Shown here piece after piece: positions 34,821-45,155 of a DNA stretch of 64,000 bases. The number at the start of each line of letters is the position of its first letter. The stretch's first letter is position 1. Below the pieces are notes generated by a model. It did no database searches. It was given only the letters and a program-made list of their open reading frames with translations, and was not told where the DNA came from. This DNA is from Falsirhodobacter xinxiangensis (GTDB lineage Bacteria > Pseudomonadota > Alphaproteobacteria > Rhodobacterales > Rhodobacteraceae): positions 1 to 64,000 of the forward strand of contig NZ_SMYN01000004.1 of NCBI RefSeq assembly GCF_004959935.1. Direction: 5' to 3'. The position numbers and the translations under genes were made by a program.

Positions 34821-35142
34821 GCTGGAACTGCACCGGGTAACGCCCATCCTCGAAGTCGCCGAAGATGTCGCTCAGGTCCGGATGGTCCACCGGCTCGCCT
34901 GTGTCGTCGGGAACGAGATTCCCTTCCGAGACATAGGCGACATAATAGCTTTGATCGTTTTCGGCCAGCAGGTGATAGAAGGGCTGGTCGCGGTCGGGGC
35001 GCACATCCTCGGGGATGGAGTCATACCATTCCTCGGTATTGGCGAAGATCGCATCCACGTCGAAAACCACGCCGCGGAACGGGTGCTTGCGATGACGCAG
35101 CACTTGTCCCAGATGATATTTGGCTTCCGACTTGACGATCAT
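34813..35142 (-). CDS. hspQ: heat shock protein HspQ / hemimethylated-DNA-binding (YccV) family
   Basis: This 109-aa YccV-like protein matches HspQ, which binds hemimethylated DNA in vitro and in E. coli is a specificity enhancer of Lon. Landmarks are KYHLGQVLRHRKHPFRGVVFDVD (8-30, given in part), the YHLLAENDQSYYVAYVSEGNL core, and the acidic tail. The length matches. The start at 35142 follows from homology; longer frames run upstream without a ribosome site. Given the orphan CcrM here, a link to hemimethylated GANTC DNA is a speculation only. Confidence 0.92.
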   Translation of the reverse strand: MIVKSEAKYHLGQVLRHRKHPFRGVVFDVDAIFANTEEWYDSIPEDVRPDRDQPFYHLLAENDQSYYVAYVSEGNLVPDDTGEPVDHPDLSDIFGDFEDGRYPVQFQLN

Positions 35143-35290
35143 CACATTCCCTCGCGGGCGCCTCCATACAGACAGCCGGGGGGCGAGTCCACGATTCCCC
35201 CCAGGCGTCATCGCGTATTTCTGATCCGGGATACGTTCCCAGGGCGGTTTTTTTCCGCTAGGGTTCGAAAAAAATACGTGCGAGGGGCAA

Positions 35291-35872
35291 ATGAGCAGGT
35301 TTCTCCGTGCGTCGATTCTTCTGCTGGTGCTGGCATCCTGCGGCGGCGGCAATTTCTCGGCGCCCCGCGATCTGGAGAATGCGTGCAGCATCGTTGCTGA
35401 ACGCCCGAAATATTTCCGTGCGATGAAGGCGACGGAGCGCAAATGGGGCGTTCCGGTCCATGTGCAGATGGCGACGATCCATCAGGAATCGAAGTTCATC
35501 GGCAATGCGCGCACCCCGCATCAATTCGTGCTGGGCGTGATCCCGATGGGGCGGCAGTCCACGGCCTATGGCTACAGCCAGGCGCTGGACGGCACATGGG
35601 AGGAATACAAGGAAAAGGAAGGCCGGGGCCGCGCGCAGCGGGACCGCATCCAGGACGCGACCGACTTCATGGGCTGGTATATGGACGAAACCTCGCGTCG
35701 GCTGGGCGTGTCGAAGCAGGACGCGCGGAACCAGTATCTTGCCTATCACGAGGGGCGGGCCGGGTTCGCGCGGGCCAGCTATACCGCCAAACCGTGGTTG
35801 GTGGCGGTGGCCAGCCGCGTGGGCGATCGCGCGGAGCGGTATCGCGTGCAGCTGGCCTCCTGCCGGCGTTAA
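35291..35872 (+). CDS. transglycosylase SLT domain lipoprotein
   Basis: This 193-aa lipoprotein has the lipobox LVLASC (cysteine at residue 17) and a lytic-transglycosylase-like fold. The catalytic Glu is probably in ATIHQESKF (near 64), with YGYSQALDGTW as the later motif and YLAYHEGRAGFARASY near 150-165. It should cleave or remodel peptidoglycan from the outer membrane side. Codons run without a gap into a perfect 18-bp palindrome that holds both its own stop and the stop of the convergent lolA. Confidence 0.9.
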   Translation: MSRFLRASILLLVLASCGGGNFSAPRDLENACSIVAERPKYFRAMKATERKWGVPVHVQMATIHQESKFIGNARTPHQFVLGVIPMGRQSTAYGYSQALDGTWEEYKEKEGRGRAQRDRIQDATDFMGWYMDETSRRLGVSKQDARNQYLAYHEGRAGFARASYTAKPWLVAVASRVGDRAERYRVQLASCRR

Positions 35873-35879
35873 CGCCGGC
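35862..35879. repeat. perfect 18-bp palindrome over two convergent stops
   Basis: GCCGGCGTTAACGCCGGC is fully self-complementary and contains the TAA of the transglycosylase gene (35870-35872) and of lolA (35871-35869, minus). There is no T tract. It may act as a small bidirectional barrier or simply be two overlapping stops in GC-rich flanks. Confidence 0.6.
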
Positions 35880-36468
35880 GGTTCATTTCTTGGGTGATCG
35901 AAAAGAGGGAGGGGCGGAAGCTGCCTCCCTTTTGCATCTCGCCCAGGATCACCGTGGTCTGCGCGCCGGTGTCGTCGGTGATGATCCATTGGCGCAGTTC
36001 GGTCGGGGCGGCGGTGAACACCATCTCGATCGTGCCGTATTCCGGGTGTTCGGGGTCCTGCGCGGTCACGCGGGTGGAGTTTTCCACCTCGGAATGTCCT
36101 GTCACCATGCGCGCGCGCGACAGGTCCACATTCTGCGCAAGGATCAGGTTCAGCGGCGTGCGCGACAGCGGATACTGTTCGGGCGGCTGGTTCGATTTCG
36201 CATCGAAGATCGCGACCTGACCGCCGCCTGCCATGACCACCGTGCGGTCGGGCTGGGCATATTCGAACCGCACGCGGCCCGGCCGCTGGATCATCACCGT
36301 CCCGGTGGAGATCGAGCCGTCGGGGTTCACCTGCGTGAAATCCGACTGCGCCGTGGTCAGCGAGTTCAGATAGCGCGAGATTTCCGAAAGGGGAAGCCTC
36401 TCGGCCGCTGCGGGCAGGACCGAGAGAGCGAGGGCGACGGGCGCCAGAAGGATGCGAAGCGTTTTCAT
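35869..36468 (-). CDS. lolA: outer-membrane lipoprotein carrier protein LolA
   Basis: This 199-aa periplasmic chaperone carries lipoproteins from LolCDE to the outer membrane. It has a signal peptide (cleaved after PAAA before ERLPLSEI), the half-barrel strands GTVMIQRPGRVRFEY and IFDAKSNQPPEQYPLSRTPL, and a length typical of LolA. It lies 37 bases downstream of ftsK on the same strand, the common ftsK-lolA order, and overlaps the convergent transglycosylase gene by four bases. Confidence 0.94.
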   Translation of the reverse strand: MKTLRILLAPVALALSVLPAAAERLPLSEISRYLNSLTTAQSDFTQVNPDGSISTGTVMIQRPGRVRFEYAQPDRTVVMAGGGQVAIFDAKSNQPPEQYPLSRTPLNLILAQNVDLSRARMVTGHSEVENSTRVTAQDPEHPEYGTIEMVFTAAPTELRQWIITDDTGAQTTVILGEMQKGGSFRPSLFSITQEMNRRR

Positions 36469-36505
36469 GCTGCCCAATCTAGGGTGCGCCTCGCCTCCGT
36501 TCCAG

Positions 36506-39505
36506 TCACTGTTCCGGCAGAAGTATTTCGCGTTTGCCGACGTGGTTCGCCGCCGTGACGACGCCCTGTTCCTCCATCTGTTCCACCAGCTTGGCGGCCT
36601 TGTTGTAGCCGATGCCAAGCTTGCGCTGGATGTAGGAGGTGGAGCATTTGCGATCCTTGGCGACGACCGCCACGGCCTGATCGTAAAGCGAATCCTCGCC
36701 GTCGGTATTGCCGCCAAGGCCCAGAACCGCGTCGATGTCGCCCGCGACCTCGTCCTCCGGCCCTTCGACGACGCCGGACATATAGGCTGGCGGGCCGAAG
36801 GATTTTAGATGGTTGACGATCTCCTCCACTTCCTCGTCCGACACGAACGGGCCGTGGATACGGGTGATCTTCGCGCCGCCAGCCATATAGAGCATGTCGC
36901 CCATGCCCAGAAGCTGTTCGGCCCCCTGTTCGCCAAGGATGGTGCGACTGTCGATCTTCGACGTGACCTGGAAGCTGATCCGGGTGGGGAAGTTCGCCTT
37001 GATCGTGCCGGTGATGACATCGACCGAAGGGCGCTGCGTCGCCATGATCAGGTGGATACCCGATGCCCGCGCCATCTGCGCCAGACGCTGGATGCAGGCC
37101 TCGATCTCCTTGCCGGCGACCATCATCAGGTCGGCCATCTCGTCCACGATCACCACGATGAAGGGGATCGCGACGGGCTGGAACTCCTCGGTCTCGAACA
37201 CCGGCTCGCCGGTATCCTCGTCGAAGCCGGTCTGGATGGTGCGCTTGAACATCTCGCCCTTGGCCAGCGCCTCGCGGACGCGGCCGTTATAGCCTTCGAT
37301 GTTCCGCACGCCCATCTTGGACATCTTGCGATACCGTTCCTCCATCTCAGCCACGACCCATTTCAGGGCGACGACGGCTTTCTTGGGGTCGGTCACGACG
37401 GGCGAAAGAAGATGCGGGATGCCGTCATAGACGGACAGTTCCAGCATCTTGGGGTCGATCATGATGAGGCGGCATTCCTCGGGCGTCAGCTTATACAGCA
37501 GCGACAGGATCATGGTGTTGATCGCCACCGACTTGCCCGAACCCGTGGTCCCCGCGATCAGCAGGTGGGGCATCTTGGCAAGGTTCGCGACGATCGGATC
37601 GCCGCCGATGTCCTTGCCCAAGGCCAGCGGCAGGCGCATCGCCTCGGCCCCGAAATCGGCCGCGTCGAGGATTTCGCGCAGCACCACCTTCTCGCGGTTC
37701 GCGTTCGGAAGTTCGATGCCGATCACCGTGCGGCCCGGAACGGTGGACACGCGGGCCGACAGCGCCGACATCGACCGGGCGATATCATCCGCCAGACCGA
37801 TCACGCGGCTGGCCTTCAGACCCGGCGCGGGTTCCAATTCATACATGGTCACGACCGGGCCGGGGCGGACCGAGACGATTTCACCCTTCACGCCGTAATC
37901 GTCCAGCACCGATTCCAGCAGCCGCGCGTTTTCCTGCAGCGTCTCGACCGACAGCGGGTTGCGCTTGATGCCGTCGGGGTTCTGCAGCAGCGACAGCGGC
38001 GGCAGTTCGTATTCGACCTGAATTTCCTCGAACCGGCGGCGCACGGGGGCGGGTTTCGGCGGGGCAGGGGGGGCGATGGGGGCAGCGTCGAGCTGCTCGT
38101 CCGGCCAGTCCTCCTCGGCCTCCTCGACCTGATCGGCCCAGTAGGTGTCGTCGTCGATCTCGACTTCTGGCTCGGCGGTCATCAGGCGTTGCGTCGCGGT
38201 CGTCTCCGGCTCCAGCGCCGACGGCAGGCGCGGGATGTTGCCGGAACGGGCGGGCGCGGCACCGGCGATCATCGGCGGCTCGGGCGGCAGTTCGACCGGG
38301 GCGCGACGGGTGTCGGCGACCAGCGGCGCGGGCTTGCCCTTGCGCGCGACCAGCGACGGCTCGCGCCGCTGCACCGCCGCGGTGACGGGGCTGACCGGCT
38401 GATGCGCGCGGGTGCGGATCACCTCGCCGATGCGGGCCTTGATGCGGTCTTCGGAGGGGTTGTCAGCATCGCGTGGCTCGGGCTCCACCAGTTCGGGGTC
38501 GACGACGCGGCGGACCATCTGCGCGCCGCGCGCCAGCAGGGATTTGGGTGCCTCCTCGCGGCGCACTTCGGCCCGCAGGTTGGCGGCGCCCAGCGCGTCG
38601 GGGCGGCCCCAGTCGGCGCGTTGTTCGGCATGGCGGGCCTGCGCTGCGCGGGCGGCCTGCACCACGCGCGACACCGGCTCCTCCGGTTCGGGCTTGGCCG
38701 TGAAACGTTCCATCATCCCGCGCGCGGCGGCCCCCAGCGAAGGCAGGCGCGGGCTTTCGATCACCTCGTCATCCCATTCGGCGGATTCGGCGCGGGCGCG
38801 GGTCTTTTCGGCCCGTTTCTGCTGCATCTGCACCGCCATCTGCGCGGCACCCGTGGCAGAACGCCCGGCCAGCGACAGGATCGTGGTATAGGTCATGATG
38901 AGGCCGACCAGCAGGAAATTCGCGATCGCGCGGATTTCCCACAGATCGAACCCGGTCACGAACAGCATCATCGCCAGCATCAGCGCGCCGGTCACGAGCG
39001 ACAGCAGCTTCAGCCCCGCGGCCGCGCCAAAGGGCGTCGCGCCCAAAAGCGCACCAAGGACGGTATCGCCGAACAGCCCGCCAAGGCCGAAGGCATGGCC
39101 CCAGTCGGCACCCGGCGCGTGGGTCGCGGCAAAGACCGAAGCGACCGCCACCGCGATCACGGCAAAGACCACGCGGCCCGGCGCACGATCCTCGCCCCGG
39201 TGCAGAACGAACCGCACACCCCAGCCCAGCAGCACCAGCGGGATCGCCCATGCGCCCTTGCCCACGATCACGATCAGGGTGGACGCGACCGCAGCCCCGA
39301 ACCGGCCCAGCGTGTTCTGCGCGGGTTCATCCGTGGACACCATCCAGCCCGGATCGGTCGGGCTGTAGGAGGCCAGCATCAGGAAGAACAGGAAGGCCAG
39401 CAGCAGCAGGCCCACACCCAGAAGCTCTCGCCCCCGGCGCTGGAGCATTTCCTGCACGTTCTGGTCCAGAAGCGGATCGCGCTGCCTTGCATTATAGGAC
39501 GCCAT
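36506..39505 (-). CDS. ftsK: DNA translocase FtsK
   Basis: This 999-aa septal DNA pump helps segregate chromosome dimers. Four to five N-terminal membrane helices (about 28-48, 68-95, 110-130, 160-190, 195-215) anchor it. A proline- and acidic-rich linker follows to about 500. The motor carries Walker A GTTGSGKS (about 650) and Walker [13 protein letters not shown] (about 790), and the C-terminal gamma winged helix ([19 protein letters not shown]) reads KOPS sites. Shorter linker than E. coli (1329 aa). It begins six bases after the aminotransferase gene and is followed by lolA. Confidence 0.96.
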   Translation of the reverse strand: MASYNARQRDPLLDQNVQEMLQRRGRELLGVGLLLLAFLFFLMLASYSPTDPGWMVSTDEPAQNTLGRFGAAVASTLIVIVGKGAWAIPLVLLGWGVRFVLHRGEDRAPGRVVFAVIAVAVASVFAATHAPGADWGHAFGLGGLFGDTVLGALLGATPFGAAAGLKLLSLVTGALMLAMMLFVTGFDLWEIRAIANFLLVGLIMTYTTILSLAGRSATGAAQMAVQMQQKRAEKTRARAESAEWDDEVIESPRLPSLGAAARGMMERFTAKPEPEEPVSRVVQAARAAQARHAEQRADWGRPDALGAANLRAEVRREEAPKSLLARGAQMVRRVVDPELVEPEPRDADNPSEDRIKARIGEVIRTRAHQPVSPVTAAVQRREPSLVARKGKPAPLVADTRRAPVELPPEPPMIAGAAPARSGNIPRLPSALEPETTATQRLMTAEPEVEIDDDTYWADQVEEAEEDWPDEQLDAAPIAPPAPPKPAPVRRRFEEIQVEYELPPLSLLQNPDGIKRNPLSVETLQENARLLESVLDDYGVKGEIVSVRPGPVVTMYELEPAPGLKASRVIGLADDIARSMSALSARVSTVPGRTVIGIELPNANREKVVLREILDAADFGAEAMRLPLALGKDIGGDPIVANLAKMPHLLIAGTTGSGKSVAINTMILSLLYKLTPEECRLIMIDPKMLELSVYDGIPHLLSPVVTDPKKAVVALKWVVAEMEERYRKMSKMGVRNIEGYNGRVREALAKGEMFKRTIQTGFDEDTGEPVFETEEFQPVAIPFIVVIVDEMADLMMVAGKEIEACIQRLAQMARASGIHLIMATQRPSVDVITGTIKANFPTRISFQVTSKIDSRTILGEQGAEQLLGMGDMLYMAGGAKITRIHGPFVSDEEVEEIVNHLKSFGPPAYMSGVVEGPEDEVAGDIDAVLGLGGNTDGEDSLYDQAVAVVAKDRKCSTSYIQRKLGIGYNKAAKLVEQMEEQGVVTAANHVGKREILLPEQ

Positions 39506-39511
39506 CTGACC

Positions 39512-40678
39512 TCACCCGTATAGGCAGTCGCGGAGCGTGACGAGCCCCGGCTGCAAGTCTTCGATCGGAGCGACCAAGGCCACCCTTATGTAATTCGCGC
39601 CGGGGTTCGCACCTCCGACATCGCGGCTCAGATAGGCACCGGGGAGAACGCGGATGCCGGTTTCGGTCCACAGTTTCACCGCGGCCTTTTCGCCATCCTC
39701 GACCGGAAGCCAGAGGAAGAAGCCCCCTTCCGGGGTCTTGTAGCCCTGCATGCTTGCGAAAACGTTGCCCGCCATCGCGAATTTCGCCTGATACAGCGCG
39801 CGCGACGCGTCCACATGCGCCTCGTCCCGCCACGCGCGTTCGGACACGGCCTGGATCGGCTGGGGCAAAGGCGCACCGGCAAAGGCGCGCAGCTTGCGGA
39901 TGCGGGCCATCCCCTCGGCCCCGCCCGCGACGAAGCCCGACCGCAGCCCCGGCAGGTTGGATCGTTTCGACAGCGAATGGAACACGAAGACCCGCTCGGG
40001 GTCGGCGTCGATCTCCAGCGCGCCGGTGGGGGCGTGGGTCTGCCAGATCTCGGAATAGCATTCGTCGGCAAAGACGCGGAAATCGTGCTTCTCCGCCAGC
40101 GCCAGCAGCGTCGTCAGATAGTCGCGCGAGGCGACCGCGCCCTGCGGGTTCGCGGGCGAGCAGATATAGGCGATCGTCACCCGGTCCAGCAGATCGGTCG
40201 GCAGCGCGGCGTAATCGGGCAGGAACCCGGTTTCAGCGGTGGCGGGGACATAGACAGGCTCTGCCCCCGTCGCCAAGGCCGCCAGTGCATAGACCTGATA
40301 GAAGGGGTTCGGCATCAGGATGGCGGGGCGCTTGCCGTTCTTCTGCTCCGGCGACAAAGCGAGGGCGGCGTTGAACAGCCCCTCGCGCGTGCCGTTCAGC
40401 GCCATGATGCGGTTCGCGCCCACATCCGCGCCATAGCGACGCCCCAGCCAGCCCGAGATCGCGTCCAGCAGCCCCGGCGTTCCGTCATTGGCCGGATAGA
40501 TGCCGAAGCCGCCGATATTCTCGGCCAGGACCTCGGCCACGAAAGGGGGCATCGGATGTTTCGGCTCTCCGATCGTCATGTGAATCGGGGTGCCGCCCGC
40601 GGGAAGCGGGTCAAGCAAAGCCCGCAGACGCGGGAATGCGTAATCGGGAAGGTTCGAGAACCTGTCTGGGAACTGCAT
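39512..40678 (-). CDS. class I/II PLP aminotransferase (DapC-like)
   Basis: This 388-aa fold type I aminotransferase is similar to N-succinyldiaminopimelate aminotransferase (DapC). The PLP lysine is in FHSLSKRSNLPGLRSGF (about 233-249) and the aspartate in VFADECYSEIW (about 203-213); the substrate arginine region is ANYIRVALV near the C terminus. DapC serves lysine and peptidoglycan synthesis; specificity is not proven by sequence. The start at 40678 begins family homology. It precedes ftsK by six bases. Confidence 0.9.
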   Translation of the reverse strand: MQFPDRFSNLPDYAFPRLRALLDPLPAGGTPIHMTIGEPKHPMPPFVAEVLAENIGGFGIYPANDGTPGLLDAISGWLGRRYGADVGANRIMALNGTREGLFNAALALSPEQKNGKRPAILMPNPFYQVYALAALATGAEPVYVPATAETGFLPDYAALPTDLLDRVTIAYICSPANPQGAVASRDYLTTLLALAEKHDFRVFADECYSEIWQTHAPTGALEIDADPERVFVFHSLSKRSNLPGLRSGFVAGGAEGMARIRKLRAFAGAPLPQPIQAVSERAWRDEAHVDASRALYQAKFAMAGNVFASMQGYKTPEGGFFLWLPVEDGEKAAVKLWTETGIRVLPGAYLSRDVGGANPGANYIRVALVAPIEDLQPGLVTLRDCLYG

Positions 40679-40791
40679 CGACTGCCTCTTGCCGGGGTCG
40701 TTTCGCCCCGTTTTCCCGCAATGTAGCCGCAACTCGCCCTGCGGTCCAGAATAACCCCGCCCGCCTCGCGCCTTTGGGAATGGGTGTGGCG

Positions 40792-42105
40792 CTACAGCGC
40801 CCGTTCGGCGGCGTAGCCAAGGCGCAGCAGCCGTTCCTCGGCCATGCGGGGGGCCATGAAACTGATCCCGCAGGATGCGTGACCTGTGGGCAGGGTCAGC
40901 GAACAGCCGTCCATCAGGTTGCCGATCCGTGTGTTGCGCAGCGCCAGCAGGTTTTCGGACACATAGTAATCGCCGTCGCGGAGCAGCCGTTCCGCGTCTG
41001 GCGGCAGGATCGCAGAGGTGGGCAGGATCACCGCGTCGAAGGCGGCGGTCAGCGCAGCCCATTCGGCGCGAATCTCGCGCAGCCGCCGCCAATGCGCGAT
41101 GTAGTCATAGGCCAGCACGTTCGCGCCCGCCTCGAACCGTTCGCGGATGGGGGCGAACATCGCACCGGGGTTCTCGCGGATATGGCCGCCCCAGATGGCA
41201 TAGGCCTCGGCGGTGTAGAGTGCGGCAGACAGGATCGTCGCCTCGCGCACCGGCTCGAACCGGATCGTTTCGATCCGCGCGCCTGCGGCTTCCAGTTTCC
41301 GCGTCGCATCGGCGAAGGCGCGGGCGGGGGCGTCGCGCAGATCCTCGGTTGCCAGCGTGTCCAGCACCGCCAGCCGCACGCCATCCAGCGATGCGCCGGT
41401 CAGGTCGGGGGCGCCCCGCCCTTCCAGCGCGGCCAGCATCAGGGCGGCGTCTTCGACGTTGCGGGTCAGGGGGCCGACGCTGTCCAGCGTCTCGCACAAA
41501 GGCACGACCCCGCGCAGCGACAGCCGCCCCCATGTGGTCTTCAGCCCCACCAGATCGTTCCACGCCGCCGGAAGCCGGACCGAGCCGCCCGTGTCCGATC
41601 CGACCGCCGCCGGGGCCAACCCGAAAGCCACCGACGCCGCTGCCCCCGAGGAAGACCCGCCCGCGACCGCAGCGGGATCATTCACGTTGGGCGCGGTGGC
41701 GGTGACCGGGTTCAGACCAAGGCCGGAGAAGGCCAGCTCGCTCATATGCGTCTTGCCAAGGCAGACCAGACCGCCTGCCGTCGCGGTTTCAAGCACCTCG
41801 GCATCGGCGGTGGGGATACGGCCCGCCAGCAGGGCGGACCCGGCCTCGGTCGCGATTCCGGCGGTGTCGAACAGGTCCTTCCAGCTGATCGGAACGCCGT
41901 CCAGCGGGCCAAGGCGGCGGTCGGCCTTGGCGCGGCTGGCGGCGGCCATCGCCTCGTCCCGCGCGCGTTCATGCGTCAGGCGGGCAAAGATGCGGTCCTG
42001 CCCGGCGGCGGCTTCCAGAAAGCTTTCCGTCAGTTCGACCGGATGCACCTTGCCGCGCGCGATGGCCCGCCCCAGATTGCCCGCCGTTTCCTTGAACCAG
42101 TCCAT
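40792..42105 (-). CDS. amidase (AS signature family)
   Basis: This 437-aa amidase has the Ser-cisSer-Lys triad. Lys is in ISWKDLFD (near 73-80), cis-Ser in AGGSSSGAAASVA (about 148-160), and nucleophile Ser in GSDTGGSVRLPA (about 169-180). It resembles general amidases annotated as indoleacetamide hydrolase or glutamyl-tRNA amidotransferase A-like, but lacks the GatB/GatC partner. The substrate is unknown. It is divergent from the UbiH-type gene, with starts 69 bases apart, and upstream of the aminotransferase after a 113-base gap with no gene seen. Confidence 0.92.
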   Translation of the reverse strand: MDWFKETAGNLGRAIARGKVHPVELTESFLEAAAGQDRIFARLTHERARDEAMAAASRAKADRRLGPLDGVPISWKDLFDTAGIATEAGSALLAGRIPTADAEVLETATAGGLVCLGKTHMSELAFSGLGLNPVTATAPNVNDPAAVAGGSSSGAAASVAFGLAPAAVGSDTGGSVRLPAAWNDLVGLKTTWGRLSLRGVVPLCETLDSVGPLTRNVEDAALMLAALEGRGAPDLTGASLDGVRLAVLDTLATEDLRDAPARAFADATRKLEAAGARIETIRFEPVREATILSAALYTAEAYAIWGGHIRENPGAMFAPIRERFEAGANVLAYDYIAHWRRLREIRAEWAALTAAFDAVILPTSAILPPDAERLLRDGDYYVSENLLALRNTRIGNLMDGCSLTLPTGHASCGISFMAPRMAEERLLRLGYAAERAL

Positions 42106-42173
42106 GCTGCGCCTCCGTTTGGCGAAAGGCTAGGTGCATGGACAATCGCGCGCAAGCGGGCATAACTGGCGGC

Positions 42174-43364
42174 ATGACGCAGGATATCATCATCGTGGGC
42201 GGCGGGCTGAACGGCCCTGCCTTGGCGCTGGCACTGGCGAAATCGGGGTTCCGCGTCACCGTGGTGGACCCTCGCCCCGCGCCGGACCGGGCAGGTGTGG
42301 GGTTCGACGGTCGCGCCTATTCGCTGGCCATCGCCTCGCGCCGGCTTCTGTCGGCCATCGGCGTGTGGGACGGGCTGGAGGCGCAGCCGATCCTGAAGAT
42401 CAAGGCCAGCGACGGGCGCGCGGGCCAAGGCGCGGCCCCTTTCTTCCTGACTTTCGACCATGCCGAGATCGAGGAAGGCCCGATGGGCTTCATGGTCGAG
42501 GATCGCCACCTTTACGCGGCCTTCCTTGCGCGGATGGACGGAATCGAGCGCGTTCGGGATACGGTGGTGGCTCAAGGCGAGGGTGAGGTCACGCTGGCTT
42601 CGGGCCGCGTGCTGCGCGCGGCGCTGATAGTCGGCTGCGATGGGCGGGCCAGCGGCACGGCCGAACGGGCGGGCATCCGGCGCATCGGCTGGGGTTACGG
42701 TCAGACGGCGCTGGTGACGGCGGTATCGCATGAACACCCGCATGAGGGGGTGGCGCATCAGCTGTTCCTGCCCTCCGGCCCGCTGGCGATCCTGCCGCTG
42801 CTGGGCAATCGCAGTTCCATCGTCTGGTCCGAGACCGAGGCCAATGCCCGCGCCATCGCGGCGCTGCCGGACGATGACTTCCTTGCCGCGCTGCATCCGC
42901 GGTTCGGCGATTTCCTTGGGCGGATCGAACTGGCGGGGGCGCGCTTCACCTATCCGTTGTCCCTGTCGCTGGCAGATCGGTTCATCGCCCCGCGCGTCGC
43001 GCTGGTGGGGGATGCCGCGCACGGGGTGCACCCGCTGGCAGGTCAGGGGCTGAACCTTGGCCTGCGCGACGTGGCGGCCTTGGCCGAGGTGCTTGTGGAC
43101 GCCCATCGCCGCGGCGAGGATATCGGGGCGATGCCGGTGCTCGAAAGGTATCAGCAGTGGCGGCGGTTCGATTCCACCGCGATGGCGCTGGGCATGGACG
43201 GGATGAACCGGCTGTTTTCCAACGACAACCCGATCCTGCGTCTTGGTCGTGACCTTGGCCTTGGCGCGGTGAACGCGCTGCCGGGGCTGCGGCGCGGCTT
43301 CATCCGTCAGGCGGCGGGGCTGTCCGGGGAGCTGCCCGCCTTGCTGCGCGGACGGCTGCCCTAG
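42174..43364 (+). CDS. UbiH/UbiF/COQ6-type FAD monooxygenase
   Basis: This 396-aa flavin-dependent aromatic hydroxylase is probably one of the ubiquinone ring hydroxylases. FAD motifs are [15 protein letters not shown] (7-21), [11 protein letters not shown] near the middle, and the [21 protein letters not shown] (given in part) signature of UbiH-type enzymes near 280-300. Which ring position is hydroxylated is not evident. The start at 42174 is homology based; an in-frame ATG at 42138 with AGG before it is possible. The TAG stop shares CTAG with the convergent Trm112-like gene. Confidence 0.92.
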   Translation: MTQDIIIVGGGLNGPALALALAKSGFRVTVVDPRPAPDRAGVGFDGRAYSLAIASRRLLSAIGVWDGLEAQPILKIKASDGRAGQGAAPFFLTFDHAEIEEGPMGFMVEDRHLYAAFLARMDGIERVRDTVVAQGEGEVTLASGRVLRAALIVGCDGRASGTAERAGIRRIGWGYGQTALVTAVSHEHPHEGVAHQLFLPSGPLAILPLLGNRSSIVWSETEANARAIAALPDDDFLAALHPRFGDFLGRIELAGARFTYPLSLSLADRFIAPRVALVGDAAHGVHPLAGQGLNLGLRDVAALAEVLVDAHRRGEDIGAMPVLERYQQWRRFDSTAMALGMDGMNRLFSNDNPILRLGRDLGLGAVNALPGLRRGFIRQAAGLSGELPALLRGRLP

Positions 43365-43537
43365 ATCTCGCGCGCTTCGGAGACCAGCATGACCGGGATG
43401 CCGTCGCGGATCGGAAAGGCCAGCCCGCCCGATTTCGACACCAGTTCCTGCGCATCCGCGTCATAGGTCAGCGGGCCTTGAGTGACGGGGCAGACAAGCG
43501 CCTCCAGCATCCGGCGGTCGAAGCGGGTCTCGCTCAT
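43361..43537 (-). CDS. Trm112/YcaR family small protein
   Basis: This 58-aa protein resembles bacterial Trm112-like Yca[16 protein letters not shown] at the start, [20 protein letters not shown] in the core (given in part), then LVSEAREI. Eukaryotic Trm112 activates methyltransferases; the bacterial role is uncertain. Only one cysteine (Cys16) is left of the zinc-ribbon set, so it should not bind zinc. It starts in the ATGA overlap with the Lon-domain gene and its TAG shares CTAG with the convergent UbiH-type gene. Confidence 0.9.
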   Translation of the reverse strand: MSETRFDRRMLEALVCPVTQGPLTYDADAQELVSKSGGLAFPIRDGIPVMLVSEAREI

Positions 43538-44178
43538 TGCATCATCTCTCCGTCAGTGCCGCCGCGCAGGGCGAATTCGATCAGCGTGACCAAGGTTTCG
43601 CGCCGGGTTTCAAGCGAAGGTGCTTCCAAGAGCGCCTGCTTGTCCTCGGGGGCGAAGGGGCAGAGCATCGACAGCGAGTTGATGAGAAGCTCCTCATCCG
43701 CCTCGCTCAGGCTGCCCCAGTCGGTCGAAAGTCCCATCGCCTGAAAATAGCGCTGAAGCAAGGCCATGAACGCGTCGCGGTCGAAATGGCTGTCGCCCTC
43801 GGCGCTGCCCAGATCGCGCGAGAACGCCGCCCAGTCCACTACGCCGCGCAGATAGGGGCTGAAGCCCGACGCCTCGCCCACCAGCCGGAACCGCGAGATG
43901 CCGGACAGCGTTATCATGTAGCGCCCGTCCTCGGTTTCGGAAAACCCGGTCAGACGGCCCGCGCAGCCGATCGAATGCAGCTTCTTGTCGCCGCCGCCCG
44001 GAACCTCGCGCGGCTGGACCATGCCGACCAGACGATGCGGGGTCTTCATCATATCCTCCAGCATCTGGAGGTATCGTGGCTCGAATATATGCAGTGGCAG
44101 GCGGGCACGCGGCAGAAGCAGCGCCCCCGGGAGCGGGAACAGAGGGATCGTATCCGGCAGGTCGGCGGCGTTCATCAT
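43534..44178 (-). CDS. Lon N-terminal (substrate-binding) domain protein
   Basis: This 214-aa protein has only the LON substrate-binding domain, without ATPase or protease parts: [26 protein letters not shown] near 9-34 (given in part), GCAGRLTGF, and the helical C-terminal half. Its function is unknown, though such stand-alone domains are common and sit in this gene order (thioredoxin, Lon domain, Trm112). ATG 44178 or 44175 are both possible; I use the first. It overlaps the Trm112-like gene by four bases. Confidence 0.9.
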   Translation of the reverse strand: MMNAADLPDTIPLFPLPGALLLPRARLPLHIFEPRYLQMLEDMMKTPHRLVGMVQPREVPGGGDKKLHSIGCAGRLTGFSETEDGRYMITLSGISRFRLVGEASGFSPYLRGVVDWAAFSRDLGSAEGDSHFDRDAFMALLQRYFQAMGLSTDWGSLSEADEELLINSLSMLCPFAPEDKQALLEAPSLETRRETLVTLIEFALRGGTDGEMMQ

Positions 44179-44217
44179 GCCGAGGGAACTAGGCCGACCA
44201 GCCAAGGGGGAAACCCT

Positions 44218-45120
44218 TCAAGCAAAGATCATCGACGACAGGCGGCGGCGGCCTTTCAGCACGACCGGGTCTTGCGGTTTCAGCGCGTCGAAGATGGTCA
44301 GAAGCTGCGCCCGCGCGGCGCCTTCGTTCCATTCGCGGTCGCGGCGGAACAGCTCCAGCAGCTCGTCCACGGCCTCATCGACCTTGCCCGAGGCGTGCAG
44401 CGCCTGTGCCAGATCGAAACGGGCCTGATGGTCGGCGGGGTTTGCATCCACCGCGGCGCGAAGCTCGGTTTCCGGCCCGGCATTCGCGGCTTGGCGGGCA
44501 AGGGCGATCTGGGCCTTTGCGCCCTCGATCTCCTTCGTCGATGCGATCTTGGTTGGGGCGTTGCCCGCCAGCGCCTGCGCCTGATCCAGATCGCCGACGG
44601 CAATCTGGCAGCGGATCAGACCGGCATAGGCGCCCGCGTTCTCGGGTTCTTCTTCGAGGATCGCGGCGAAGGTTTCGGCGGCATCTGTCACCGCGCCCTC
44701 GGCCAGCATCGCCTCGGCAGCCTCCAGCGCCTCGCCCAGACCGCCGTCACCGGCCAGCGCGGCGGTGCGGTCCACGAAGTCCTTGATCTCGGACGGGGGC
44801 AGCGCGCCCTGAAACGCATCCACCGGCTGACCCTGCCAGAAGGCATAGACGGTCGGGATCGACTGCACCCGAAGTTGCGCCGCGATGCGCTGGTTCTGGT
44901 CCACATCGACCTTCACCATCTTCACCCGGCCCTTGGCTGCGGTCACCGCAGCCTCCAGCGCGGGGCCGAGCGTCTTGCACGGGCCGCACCAGGGTGCCCA
45001 GAAATCGACGATGACCGGAACCTCGCGGCTCGCCTCGACCACATCGGCCATGAAGGTCGCCTCGGTCGTGTCCTTGATCAGGTCGGTGGGTGCCGTGGGG
45101 GTTTCGCCAAGACCGAACAT
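44218..45120 (-). CDS. thioredoxin/TPR co-chaperone (CnoX/YbbN-like)
   Basis: This 300-aa protein has an N-terminal thioredoxin domain with a W-C-G-P-C active site (Cys45, Cys48) and a C-terminal TPR-like helical half. This is the layout of CnoX/YbbN, a holdase that works with GroEL. E. coli YbbN has SXXC and lacks redox activity, whereas the intact WCGPC here suggests that this one can act as a redox enzyme. ATG at 45120, 35 bases after xthA. The Lon-domain gene starts 39 bases downstream of the stop. Confidence 0.9.
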   Translation of the reverse strand: MFGLGETPTAPTDLIKDTTEATFMADVVEASREVPVIVDFWAPWCGPCKTLGPALEAAVTAAKGRVKMVKVDVDQNQRIAAQLRVQSIPTVYAFWQGQPVDAFQGALPPSEIKDFVDRTAALAGDGGLGEALEAAEAMLAEGAVTDAAETFAAILEEEPENAGAYAGLIRCQIAVGDLDQAQALAGNAPTKIASTKEIEGAKAQIALARQAANAGPETELRAAVDANPADHQARFDLAQALHASGKVDEAVDELLELFRRDREWNEGAARAQLLTIFDALKPQDPVVLKGRRRLSSMIFA

Positions 45121-45155
45121 TCATGCCTCCGTGATGCGTCGCCGCCTATATGGGA

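Noticed and set aside
36809-39523. A 904-codon plus-strand open frame opposite ftsK
   Set aside because: It is an antisense shadow of FtsK, with low-complexity His/Arg/Gly composition and no start signal.
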